Positions 50,056 to 58,550 of a DNA stretch of 64,000 bases are shown piece after piece. Made by a program: the position numbers and the translations under genes. Each line of letters begins with the position of its first letter. Position 1 is the first letter of the stretch. Source of the stretch: RGIG7213 sp045544195. Lineage in GTDB: Bacteria > Bacillota > Clostridia > Oscillospirales > CAG-272. The DNA lies in the NCBI GenBank assembly GCA_045544195.1, contig JAZPYO010000008.1, positions 41,264 through 105,263 of the forward strand, written 5' to 3'. The notes under the pieces are model-generated. The model did no database searches. It was not told the origin of the DNA and was given only the letters and a program-made list of their open reading frames with translations.

Positions 50056-51153
50056 TCAGAAGGGCTTGCAGCAGCCTGCGGCAGTGCACGTCGGGTGAGC
50101 TGCCTTAAGCTCGTCAATGCTTCCTTCAAAGTATATTCTGTTTTCTTCCTTCATGCTCTTTACGTTTCCGCACGTAGCAAGGTGTACCTTCTTGTTGTTC
50201 TTGTTTATAATGAAGTCAGCCTGGATCTCCGTGTCCTTTGTTTCCTCGGAAAATCCGGGAACTTCATTGTTTTTACCCGTTGCGTAATCTATCTGAACAC
50301 CGGGCTGTACGTTATAGGAAAATACGCAGAAGCATACGCCGTCGCCCTCGTCCTCAACTGACCAGCCTTCTATAAGAACACCGTCTGCAAGAAGATTGTT
50401 TCCGTCAAATTTTGGCGTTACTCTGTACATAACGTGATTGCCTGTTTCCTTTACATATGACGCAACCATATCTTCAAACGGGATCATACCCTGCACGTTC
50501 ATATATCTTGTGCCTGTGAGAAGGTTCTGCTTGTTGTTGTTTTCGCCTGTAAGCTGCCATGCGATAAGATGGCATCTGTTATACAGCGCGCCGCCGTCAA
50601 CGAAGCTGTACGTATTTTGCTCCCAGCCCGTAGGCTTGTGGGAGATGTCACCTCTTTTATCAGTGGGCATAGTTTCCTTGCCGACGCAAGCGAAAACGTA
50701 TCCGCATCTGTTAAGGCTGTCAAGCTCGCTGTAATATTCAAACGCTACTGTTGTAAGCTCGTCCTTTGTGAAAAACGGCTCGTTGTTGTTTACGGCAACG
50801 TATGCCTTGTCCGTATAGTCCGCTACGGTAAATTCGGGCTTATACGTTGCAGGCGGCGTTATAGGATCGCTGTAATCGTCATCGGGCGCATCTGTCTGAA
50901 CGTCCTGAGTCTGCTGCGCTGTGTTTTCATCGGGCGCGTTTGTTGATGCATCTGTTGACGCATCGGTCGAAGCATCGGTCGACACATCGGTAGATGCGTC
51001 AGTCGCAGCATTCGTCGCAGCATTTGTTGCAGGCTCGTTGCTTGATAATGCAGATGTGTCATCGTTCTTGCTCTCACAGCCTGTGATAAATACAGCAAGA
51101 CACATTAAAGCTGCCAGAATGACGGCAAGTGAGCGTTTTTTAAAATTCTTCAT
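50056..51153 (-). CDS. Lipoprotein DNA/RNA non-specific endonuclease with C-terminal Ada-like metal motif
   Basis: A 365-residue protein. It has a lipobox (VFITGC, Cys26) after a signal peptide, then a low-complexity linker of Thr/Asp/Ala/Ser repeats (TDASTDASTDAS, residues ~45-75). The central part (~130-290) is an Endonuclea_NS_2-like nuclease: 'NRCHLIAWQLTG' carries the catalytic His in an N-R-x-H context, with 'NQNLLTGTRYMNVQGM'-like stretch after it. Residues ~315-360 (KKVHLATCGNVKSMKEENRI, HPTCTAAGCC) resemble an Ada-type zinc-binding fold. It should sit outside the membrane and degrade DNA, perhaps for nutrient use. Confidence 0.82.
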   Translation of the reverse strand: MKNFKKRSLAVILAALMCLAVFITGCESKNDDTSALSSNEPATNAATNAATDASTDVSTDASTDASTDASTNAPDENTAQQTQDVQTDAPDDDYSDPITPPATYKPEFTVADYTDKAYVAVNNNEPFFTKDELTTVAFEYYSELDSLNRCGYVFACVGKETMPTDKRGDISHKPTGWEQNTYSFVDGGALYNRCHLIAWQLTGENNNKQNLLTGTRYMNVQGMIPFEDMVASYVKETGNHVMYRVTPKFDGNNLLADGVLIEGWSVEDEGDGVCFCVFSYNVQPGVQIDYATGKNNEVPGFSEETKDTEIQADFIINKNNKKVHLATCGNVKSMKEENRIYFEGSIDELKAAHPTCTAAGCCKPF

Positions 51154-51565
51154 GATCGTGTTTCCTCCAGATCTCTTTCGTTATTTTATCGTGTGAATAT
51201 CCGCTGAATTCAGTTACCTTTTCGCATACGAAGCCGTTTTCGACAAGATCAAGATCAAAGGTAAGGTCACACGGATAAAGCGTGTTCCATTTGTATAAAA
51301 CAAATCCCTGCGCATTTTTTGCAATTTCGTTTGGAACTGCGCATTCCGCAAAGCAGTAATCGTCATCTCCCGCGCCAAACGGAAAAGCGTCGTTTGAAAG
51401 GGTCACTTTTGCGCTTTCGGAGAAAAGACGGGCAGAATACATACCTGCAAACAGTCTGCCGTCAGACAATTCAAGCATATCCTTGATTATCTCCCTGTCT
51501 CTCGATTGACGGCGTTTGTTGAACATAAGTCCGTTCTGTGTGTCAAGACACATAATTATATACAT
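51140..51565 (-). CDS. Conserved protein of unknown function
   Basis: A 141-residue protein (MYIIMCLDTQNGLMFNKRRQ). The motif 'GLMFNKRRQSRDREIIKDML' followed by 'AGDDDYCFAE' is common to a small family in Clostridia, sometimes labelled ribonuclease Z without MBL motifs; none is present here, so that label is not supported. Its end overlaps the nuclease start by 14 bp, suggesting co-transcription from the promoter at 51603-51631. Confidence 0.7.
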   Translation of the reverse strand: MYIIMCLDTQNGLMFNKRRQSRDREIIKDMLELSDGRLFAGMYSARLFSESAKVTLSNDAFPFGAGDDDYCFAECAVPNEIAKNAQGFVLYKWNTLYPCDLTFDLDLVENGFVCEKVTEFSGYSHDKITKEIWRKHDHEEF

Positions 51566-51602
51566 CAGAGTGCCACCGTTTCCTTTCGTTATTAATAAAA
51601 TT

Positions 51603-51631
51603 ATTATACGGTATAAAATTCAAAATGTCAA
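51603..51631 (-). promoter_or_regulatory. Sigma-A promoter of the unknown protein-nuclease operon
   Basis: Minus strand TTGACA (51631-51626) and TATAAT (51608-51603), 17-bp spacing. Confidence 0.88.
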
Positions 51632-51649
51632 CATCAAAAGGAGCTATTT

Positions 51650-52177
51650 ATGAATATTGATCAAAAATCAGCCGCATTTACGGGTCACAGACTGTCAAAG
51701 CTGCCCTTAGCGCTTCAAAAAGAGAAAAGACACCTGCTTATAAACGCTCTGTCTTCAGCTGTGAACGAGCTTTATAATGACGGCTACACCGTTTTTTACA
51801 GCGGTATGTGTACGGGCGTTGATCTGTGGGGGGCAAGGTGCGTTCTTGAATTCAAACACACACACCCCGATGTAAAGCTCATCTGCGCAATACCGTTTGA
51901 TGGACATTCCGCAGCTCTCAACGGCGAGGAAAGGTCTCTTTATGACAGCATAGTGAAGAATGCCGATTCTGTCGTAGTTCTGAGAGGAAGACTGCCGTAT
52001 TCTGAGCGCGCAAGAGCCTTCAATCAGCGTAATTACTATATGGTCAAAAACAGCGATGCTCTTATTGCCGTGTTCGACAGAAGCAAAAACGAGAAGAGCG
52101 GCACCGCCAACACGGTAAAAATGGCTTACGAGAAGGGAATAAGAATAATATTCATAGACCCTGCAAGCCTAATATGA
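51650..52177 (+). CDS. SLOG family (DUF1273/YpsA-like) protein
   Basis: A 175-residue Rossmann-like protein. The start 'KSAAFTGHRLSKLP' and the middle 'YSGMCTGVDLWGARCVLEFK' are DUF1273/YpsA features, and 'VRNYY'-like 'FNQRNYYMVKNSDALIAVFD' is the C-terminal signature. SLOG proteins bind nucleotide-derived ligands; YpsA affects cell division in some Firmicutes. GGAGCTATTT precedes the ATG. It is divergent from the previous operon. Confidence 0.85.
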   Translation: MNIDQKSAAFTGHRLSKLPLALQKEKRHLLINALSSAVNELYNDGYTVFYSGMCTGVDLWGARCVLEFKHTHPDVKLICAIPFDGHSAALNGEERSLYDSIVKNADSVVVLRGRLPYSERARAFNQRNYYMVKNSDALIAVFDRSKNEKSGTANTVKMAYEKGIRIIFIDPASLI

Positions 52178-52180
52178 CCG

Positions 52181-53266
52181 TCAGGACGGTAAACGCATAT
52201 CCGAATCTCTTATCCAGCCGAGCTTGCGCATAGCCTCTGAAAATCCCAGACACATAACAGCAGGAAGGATAAAGTACATTAAAGCGATCTTAATAATGAC
52301 AGATGCTACGCTTTCACCGCTTGCGGTCATATCCGCAAAGGAGAGTATCGGGCCGACAAGCCCCGCTGTGCCCATGCCCGAGCCTGCGGGCACATTTGTC
52401 ATTTTGAATAAAAGCGTTGATATAGGGCCGAGTATGGCGGACGTGAGTATACACGGAAGCCATATAACAGGCCTTTTTATTATGTTCGGCATTTGGAGCA
52501 TGCTTGTTCCGATGCCCTGAGCAAGTAAGCCGCCGAGCTTGTTTTCACGGTAGCTGATGACCGCAAAGCCTACCATATTCACACAGCAGCCGACAGTTGC
52601 CGCGCCTGCCGCTATACCCGAAAGATTGAGAATAACGCCTATTGCCGCCGAGCTTATAGGCAGCGTTAAGAACATTCCCATAAGAGTTGATACGATAATT
52701 CCCATAAGAAGCGGATGTGCTTCCGAGCCGTATTCAACAAGACCGCCGAGATACGAGCTGAACTGTGATATGGGACTTGATGTCAGAGTGCCGACAAGAC
52801 CGCCGCACACTACCGAAACGAGCGGAGTCAGAATTATATCAATTTTCGTTTTTCCCGCAACTATACTGCCTGCTTCAATGCATATGTAAGCGGCGATAAA
52901 CGCATTAAGCGGATCGCCCGGGCCTGATATCTGTACTGTGCCCGATGACTGTACGCTTGAAGCAAACGCGCCGACAAAGCCGCACGCTGCTGCCGAAAAA
53001 ATGACAAGCGGTTTCGCCCCGAGCTTTACGCCAACGCCGCAGCCGATGCCCGCGCCTGTTGCAAGCTGTGCTATTGCTCCCGTGATTGAAAGCATCGAGC
53101 CGATGCTGCCGGGAATATATGAGCCGAGCTGCTTTAAAATAGTGCCTATTATAAGTGTTGCGAAAAGCCCCTGCGCCATACCCGAAAGACCGTCAATAAA
53201 TACTCTTTGCAGATAGCTTTTTATAAGCTCCAGAGGACCTTTTCCCTGGCTTTTCTTTTTTGCCAT
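52181..53266 (-). CDS. PTS system EIIC-like membrane protein (PTS_EIIC_2 family)
   Basis: A 361-residue membrane protein with about ten spans, rich in glycine and alanine (GAIAQLATGAGIGCGVGVKL, 66-85; GTAGLVGPILSFADM near 293-308). These features fit the PTS_EIIC_2 family (PF13303), a set of stand-alone EIIC-like transporters. No EIIA, EIIB or HPr gene is nearby. The ATG is preceded by AAAGGAAAAAAGGT. It ends 3 bp from the convergent SLOG gene. Confidence 0.85.
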   Translation of the reverse strand: MAKKKSQGKGPLELIKSYLQRVFIDGLSGMAQGLFATLIIGTILKQLGSYIPGSIGSMLSITGAIAQLATGAGIGCGVGVKLGAKPLVIFSAAACGFVGAFASSVQSSGTVQISGPGDPLNAFIAAYICIEAGSIVAGKTKIDIILTPLVSVVCGGLVGTLTSSPISQFSSYLGGLVEYGSEAHPLLMGIIVSTLMGMFLTLPISSAAIGVILNLSGIAAGAATVGCCVNMVGFAVISYRENKLGGLLAQGIGTSMLQMPNIIKRPVIWLPCILTSAILGPISTLLFKMTNVPAGSGMGTAGLVGPILSFADMTASGESVASVIIKIALMYFILPAVMCLGFSEAMRKLGWIRDSDMRLPS

Positions 53267-53299
53267 ACCTTTTTTCCTTTCTTTAATGTCGCTTTTTCA

Positions 53300-53328
53300 A
53301 TTATACCATAAGATAAGAAAAGAAACAA
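53300..53328 (-). promoter_or_regulatory. Promoter of the EIIC-like gene
   Basis: Minus strand TTGTTT (53328-53323) and TATAAT (53305-53300) with 17-bp spacing. Confidence 0.7.
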
Positions 53329-53358
53329 TACCCATTCTTTAATTTTTTATCACGATCG

Positions 53359-53937
53359 ATGCTCTTGCGGAGCTTATACACAGTTTTTCTTTATTTACAA
53401 ATATATAATATTACTGTCTTGAATGATAAAAACGTTGGTGGTAGAATAATTAGGTATCTAACAAAGAAAGAGGGTAATTTTACGGCTACTGAGCATATCG
53501 GCAAGCGTCTTGGAAACGTGACGAACAGACTGCACCGATGTATTGATAATGAGGCAAGCCGCCACGGAGTGACACGTACACAGTCAATGATACTCCGCTT
53601 TCTGTCATCAAACGGCGGAGAAGCGTATCAAAGAGATATAGAGCAAGAGTTCGGAATTCGCCGCTCAACTGTCACAAATGTTCTTAAGCTGATGGAAAAA
53701 AACGGGCTTATATGCCGTTTTTCAGACGAAAAGGACGGCAGAATGAAGCGCATACGGATAACCGACGTCGGAAGATGCGCAAACGAGCGTGTAAACGGTA
53801 CGGTCACAGCCTTTGAAAAACGGCTTAAAGATGAATTGACAAAAGAAAAAACGAAGGAGCTGTTCTGCATTTTGGACACTCTTGAAAAATGTCTTGTACA
53901 AATTGAAAACGAAACGAAGGAGGGACGGCATTTATGA
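53359..53937 (+). CDS. MarR family transcriptional regulator (start uncertain)
   Basis: A MarR winged-helix repressor: 'HGVTRTQSMILRFLSSNGGE', 'EQEFGIRRSTVTNVLKLMEK' and 'DEKDGRMKRIRITDVG'. The in-frame ATG at 53359 gives 192 residues, but the first ~41 do not look like a MarR protein. GAGGG (53470-53474) lies 7 bp before ACG (53482), where the family usually begins (M-x-x-TEHIGK). No ATG/GTG/TTG is placed there, so either ACG starts translation, or a mutation changed ATG. It overlaps the ABC gene by 4 bp and probably represses this operon. Confidence 0.85.
   Translation: MLLRSLYTVFLYLQIYNITVLNDKNVGGRIIRYLTKKEGNFTATEHIGKRLGNVTNRLHRCIDNEASRHGVTRTQSMILRFLSSNGGEAYQRDIEQEFGIRRSTVTNVLKLMEKNGLICRFSDEKDGRMKRIRITDVGRCANERVNGTVTAFEKRLKDELTKEKTKELFCILDTLEKCLVQIENETKEGRHL
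53419..53447 (+). promoter_or_regulatory. Putative promoter of the MarR-ABC operon
   Basis: TTGAAT (53419-53424), 17 bp, TAGAAT (53442-53447). If used, transcription starts after the only in-frame ATG upstream of the MarR domain. Confidence 0.5.
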
Positions 53938-55676
53938 TAAAAAAGCTTGCAAAATACGTGGGCGAATTCAAAAAGGACGCGTTGATAACGCCGATACTCA
54001 TAATATGTGAGGTAGTGCTTGAAATAGCGATACCTTATCTTATGTCTATTATAATCGACGAGGGCGTTGAAAAGGGAAATATGGACCTGATAATCAAAAC
54101 GGGTCTTCTTATGATATTGATGGCGGCGCTGTCGCTTGTGTTCGGATCATTCGGCGCTCTTATTGCATCAAAGGCATCGGCAGGCTTTGCCAAAAACCTG
54201 CGTTTTGCCGTATTTTCAAAGGTACAGAGCTTTTCCTTTGCAAATACCGACAGATTTTCAACGGCGGGACTCGTTACGAGAATGACTACGGATATATCAA
54301 ACGTGCAGATGTCCTTCCAGATGATGATACGTATTTGCGTCCGCGCGCCCATAATGCTCATTATGGCGCTTGTGATGTCATTCAGAATAAACAGTCAGCT
54401 TTCACTCATGTATATAGGAGCTATTGCCTTTCTCGGCACGGTGCTTGCGGTGATCGCTATCGTATCGTTTCCGAAATTCAGATTTGTATTTGAAAAATAT
54501 GATAAGCTGAACGAAAGCGTTCAGGAAAATCTTACGGGTATGCGTGTTGTAAAATCGTACGTAAGAGAGCAGCACGAAACGGAAAAGTTCCATAAAGCCT
54601 CGGGCTTTATTTATAAGTGCTTTGTAAACGCCGAAAAGGTCGTTGTTATGAACGGCCCTGTAATGAACCTTACGATGAACACCTGTATGCTTCTTATCGG
54701 CTGGATAGGCGCGCATCTTATCGTAAATTCAAACAGCGTCGCAATGTCAACGGGCGACCTTACGAGCTTTTTGTCGTACACGATAAACATTCTTATGAAC
54801 CTTATGATGATCTCTATGGTGTTCGTGACGATGGCAATATCAAAATCGTCCGCAGACCGTATTATTGAGGTGCTTGACGAGGAGCTTGACATAACAGATC
54901 CCGAAAACCCCGTAACGCACGTTTCAAACGGACAGATCGTATTTGAAGACGTATGCTTTTCCTATTCCAAAAACAAGGATAATCTCAATTTGGAGCATAT
55001 AAATATCACAATACCGTCGGGGGCGACAGTCGGCGTTATAGGCGGCACGGGAAGCGGTAAAACGACATTCGTTCAGCTCATCCCCCGTCTTTATGATGTA
55101 ACGGACGGCAGGGTGACTGTCGGCGGCGTTGACGTTCGCGATTACAGCCTTCATACACTGCGTGACAGCGTTTCAATGGTATTGCAGAAGAACGTGCTTT
55201 TTTCAGGCACAATAAAGGAAAATCTGCGCTGGGGCAATAAGAATGCAACCGACGAGGATATAGTAAATGCGTGTATTTCCGCTCAGGCGCACGATTTTAT
55301 AATGTCGTTTCCCGACGGATACGATACTGTCATAGACAGAGGCGGCACGAACGTATCGGGCGGTCAGAAGCAAAGACTTTGTATTGCAAGAGCGCTTTTG
55401 AAAAGTCCGAAGGTGCTTATTCTCGATGACTCCACAAGCGCCGTTGATACGGCGACTGACGCGAAGATCCGTCAAGCGTTTGCAGAGTATATTCCCGACG
55501 TTACAAAGATAATAATCGCACAGAGAATATCGTCCGTATCGCACGCGGATATGATAATCGTGCTTGACAACGGTAAAATAAACGGCGTCGGCACGCACGA
55601 TGAGCTGCTTGAAAACAACGCAATATACAAAGAGGTATACGAATCTCAGATAAAGGGGGCTGACTTCGATGAATAA
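53934..55676 (+). CDS. ABC exporter, half-transporter 1 (degenerate Walker B)
   Basis: A 580-residue fused permease-ATPase with six spans (~1-320) and a nucleotide-binding domain: Walker A GGTGSGKTT, signature VSGGQ, Walker B 'VLILDDSTSAVD'. Asp replaces the catalytic Glu after Walker B, typical for the non-hydrolysing half of a heterodimeric exporter such as TM287/288 or BmrCD. It overlaps the MarR stop and the next ABC gene (8 bp). Likely exports drugs, lipids or peptides (inference). Confidence 0.93.
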   Translation: MIKKLAKYVGEFKKDALITPILIICEVVLEIAIPYLMSIIIDEGVEKGNMDLIIKTGLLMILMAALSLVFGSFGALIASKASAGFAKNLRFAVFSKVQSFSFANTDRFSTAGLVTRMTTDISNVQMSFQMMIRICVRAPIMLIMALVMSFRINSQLSLMYIGAIAFLGTVLAVIAIVSFPKFRFVFEKYDKLNESVQENLTGMRVVKSYVREQHETEKFHKASGFIYKCFVNAEKVVVMNGPVMNLTMNTCMLLIGWIGAHLIVNSNSVAMSTGDLTSFLSYTINILMNLMMISMVFVTMAISKSSADRIIEVLDEELDITDPENPVTHVSNGQIVFEDVCFSYSKNKDNLNLEHINITIPSGATVGVIGGTGSGKTTFVQLIPRLYDVTDGRVTVGGVDVRDYSLHTLRDSVSMVLQKNVLFSGTIKENLRWGNKNATDEDIVNACISAQAHDFIMSFPDGYDTVIDRGGTNVSGGQKQRLCIARALLKSPKVLILDDSTSAVDTATDAKIRQAFAEYIPDVTKIIIAQRISSVSHADMIIVLDNGKINGVGTHDELLENNAIYKEVYESQIKGADFDE

Positions 55677-57558
55677 TATGAAAATGCAGAAGAAAAACCC
55701 CTTTCCGACGATAATGCGCGTATTGAAATACGTTATTAAGGACTATCCGTTTGCCTGCCTTGTCGTTCTTGTGTGCCTTATAACAAGCGCGGTCACGACG
55801 GCTTACGGAACAATGTTCTTCAAGGAGCTTATTTCCGAATTTATCGACCCGATGCTCGACAGCACCGTTATAGATCCGCCTACCTTTGACGATCTGTTCA
55901 GAGAGATAATGAAGGTCGCTTTTGCTTACGGCCTTGGCGTTATTTCCGTTTTCCTTTCCAATCGCATAATGGTAAATATAACGCAGGGAACGCTCAAAAA
56001 GATAAGAGACAGTCTGTTTGAGCATATGCAGAAGCTGCCCGTCAAGTATTTTGACAAAAATTCTCACGGCGATATAATGAGCATTTATACAAACGATACA
56101 GACACGCTCCGCCAGCTCATCAGCCAGAGCATACCGAATATGATATCCTCAACGGCAACGATAATATCGTCTGTAATTTCTATGCTCTATCTTTCTCCCA
56201 TACTTGCCTCGGTCGCCTTTACGGTCGTCATATTTGCGGTGATATTCACACGGCTTCTTGGCGGAAAGAGCGCAAGGTTCTTCCGTGCAACGCAAAAAAA
56301 TCTCGGCGCGTTAAACGGCTACGTTGAGGAAATGTCCGAAGGACAGAAGATAGTAAAGATATTCAATCACGAGGAGGACTCCATAGAGGAGTTCAGAAAA
56401 CTGAATGACGAGCTTTACAGAACCACCAAAAACGCAAACGGCTTTGCAAACGTCGTAATGCCCATTATGGGCAACCTCGGCTATCTTAACTACGTTATCG
56501 TTGCGATAGTCGGCGGATATATGGCGATAAACGGTGTAGGCGGCTTTGAGCTTGCAGCGCTCGTTCCGTTCTTGCAGTTCACACGCACATTCAATATGCC
56601 CATATCCCAGGTGTCACAGCAGATAAACGCCATAATTATGGCTCTTGCAGGTGCTGAAAGAGTATTTGCCCTGCTTGACGAGCCCGTCGAACAGGATGAT
56701 GGCTACGTTACGCTCGTAAACTGCAAATACGAAAACGGAGTCATTACGGAAACGAAGGAAAGAACGGGTAAATGGGCGTGGCGTCATCCCCACAAGGCAG
56801 ACGGGACTGTTACGTATACGCTTCTTTCGGGTGACGTTGTATTTGAAAACGTAGATTTCGGATATACAGACGAAAAGATCGTTTTGCACGATATAAATAT
56901 GTACGCGCGCCCCGGTCAGAAGGTCGCCTTTGTCGGCGCAACGGGTGCAGGCAAAACAACGATAACAAATCTTATAAACAGATTTTACGATATTCAGGAC
57001 GGAAAGATAAGATACGACGGTATCAACATCGAAAAGATCAGAAAGTCGGATCTTCGCCGTTCTCTCGGCGTTGTTTTGCAGGAAACGCATCTTTTTACAG
57101 GTACTGTTGCAGATAATATAAGATACGGCAGACTCGATGCAACGGATGAGGAGGTAAGGGCGGCAGCAAAGCTCGTTAACGCCGATTACTTCATCAGTCA
57201 TCTGCCGCAGGGATACGACACGATGCTTACAGCGGACGGAGCAAGTCTTTCACAAGGACAAAGACAGCTTATCGCCATTGCGCGCGCGGCAGTTGCAGAC
57301 CCGCCCGTATTGATACTCGATGAGGCAACGTCAAGCATTGATACGAGAACTGAGGCAATAGTTGCCGCAGGTATGGACAGTCTTATGAAGGGCAGAACAG
57401 TATTCGTTATCGCGCACAGACTGTCAACGGTGCGTAATTCCGATGTTATTATGGTGCTTGACAAGGGCAGAATAATAGAGCGCGGCACACACGATGATCT
57501 GTTAGAGCAACAGGGCGTATACTATACACTTTATACAGGCTCAAAAAAGGAGCAGTAA
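55669..57558 (+). CDS. ABC exporter, half-transporter 2 (catalytic)
   Basis: A 629-residue partner of the previous protein. Walker A GATGAGKTT and Walker B 'VLILDEATSSID' with the catalytic Glu are intact, but the signature is LSQGQ instead of LSGGQ. Together with the LDDS in the other half this gives one normal and one degenerate ATP site, as in known heterodimeric exporters. An extra ~40-residue insert (residues ~340-385, containing WAWRHPHKAD) precedes the ATPase domain, as in several members of this group. An MBL gene follows after 1 bp. Confidence 0.93.
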   Translation: MNNMKMQKKNPFPTIMRVLKYVIKDYPFACLVVLVCLITSAVTTAYGTMFFKELISEFIDPMLDSTVIDPPTFDDLFREIMKVAFAYGLGVISVFLSNRIMVNITQGTLKKIRDSLFEHMQKLPVKYFDKNSHGDIMSIYTNDTDTLRQLISQSIPNMISSTATIISSVISMLYLSPILASVAFTVVIFAVIFTRLLGGKSARFFRATQKNLGALNGYVEEMSEGQKIVKIFNHEEDSIEEFRKLNDELYRTTKNANGFANVVMPIMGNLGYLNYVIVAIVGGYMAINGVGGFELAALVPFLQFTRTFNMPISQVSQQINAIIMALAGAERVFALLDEPVEQDDGYVTLVNCKYENGVITETKERTGKWAWRHPHKADGTVTYTLLSGDVVFENVDFGYTDEKIVLHDINMYARPGQKVAFVGATGAGKTTITNLINRFYDIQDGKIRYDGINIEKIRKSDLRRSLGVVLQETHLFTGTVADNIRYGRLDATDEEVRAAAKLVNADYFISHLPQGYDTMLTADGASLSQGQRQLIAIARAAVADPPVLILDEATSSIDTRTEAIVAAGMDSLMKGRTVFVIAHRLSTVRNSDVIMVLDKGRIIERGTHDDLLEQQGVYYTLYTGSKKEQ

Positions 57559-57559
57559 A

Positions 57560-58477
57560 ATGCAAAATAACGGTATTGCGGAAAATAGACCGTCGGCTGT
57601 GCTTTATCAGATAGCGCCCGATGTCAATATGCTTCTGAACTGCTACGTTATCAAAACGAAAAACGGTAAGCTCATAGTGATAGACGGCGGCGGCGCGGGA
57701 AGCCCTGACAGCAACGGCTATCTTTACGGACAGCTTCAGAAGATAAGCGGCAGGAAAATACCCGAGATCGAAGCATGGATATTAACGCATCTGCATGACG
57801 ATCACGTCAATGAATTTATCATCATAGCAAACGATGAAAGTAAGAAGATAAAAGTGAAAAATATTTATCTTAACGCGCCGTCAAGGCAGTTTATGCAAAG
57901 GGCTGAAAACGGCAGATTTGCATATCTTTATGACGATGTGAAAAAAGCGTACGATATATTTACAGAGTCAGGGGCGTTTGATAAAATTCACGGTAAAAGC
58001 GTTTTCAAGGGCGATGTTATCAATATTGACGGAATAACGCTTGAAATACTTCTTACCGTCAGCGATGAATGTACTGAGGATAATATAAACGATACGTCAC
58101 TCATTTTCAGAGCCGATATTGAAGGTCAGACGGTATTGTTTCTCGGTGATGCGTATATTCCCGAGGGCAACAGACTTCTCGATGAATACGGTGTCGGAAT
58201 AAAAAGCGATGTAGTCCAGATGGCGCATCACGGACAGAACGGCGTTACAAGACAGGTATATGAAACGGTAGAGCCGAAAATATGCCTGTGGCCGACACCG
58301 ATCTGGGTGTATAATAATGCAGACGGCATTTATCAGACGACACTCGTCCGCCAATGGATGACGGATATGGGTGTAAAATATCATTATATCGCAAGCAAGG
58401 GGCTGATACAGACATTGTCATTTCCGATAGACTATTCAACGCTTGAGGAAAACGATATTTCACCGAATAAAAATTAA
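57560..58477 (+). CDS. MBL-fold metallohydrolase (ComEC/Rec2-like domain)
   Basis: A 305-residue metallo-beta-lactamase fold protein. 'VIDGGGAG' (first metal strand), 'THLHDDH' (H-x-H-x-D-H), 'LFLGDAY' and 'VQMAHHGQNG' are the standard metal-binding motifs, in the order of the ComEC C-terminal-like hydrolases. There is no membrane part. It is the last gene of the MarR-ABC operon (1 bp after the second ABC gene), so it may act on the exported or a related compound; this is not shown. Confidence 0.88.
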   Translation: MQNNGIAENRPSAVLYQIAPDVNMLLNCYVIKTKNGKLIVIDGGGAGSPDSNGYLYGQLQKISGRKIPEIEAWILTHLHDDHVNEFIIIANDESKKIKVKNIYLNAPSRQFMQRAENGRFAYLYDDVKKAYDIFTESGAFDKIHGKSVFKGDVINIDGITLEILLTVSDECTEDNINDTSLIFRADIEGQTVLFLGDAYIPEGNRLLDEYGVGIKSDVVQMAHHGQNGVTRQVYETVEPKICLWPTPIWVYNNADGIYQTTLVRQWMTDMGVKYHYIASKGLIQTLSFPIDYSTLEENDISPNKN

Positions 58478-58510
58478 AAATACGGATATTCATTGAATTT
58501 CAAAAGCAAA

Positions 58511-58550
58511 TTTCCCACAGACCGATCGATCGGTATGTGGGAAATCTTAT
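58511..58550. terminator. Large palindromic bidirectional terminator
   Basis: TTTCCCACA (58511-58519) and TGTGGGAAA (58536-58544) enclose a second perfect palindrome, ACCGATCGATCGGT (58521-58534). AAATT on the left and TTATTTTTG on the right allow termination in both directions. Confidence 0.85.

Noticed and set aside
51140..51565. Ribonuclease Z
   Set aside because: The protein lacks the H-x-H-x-D-H metal motif and is too short.
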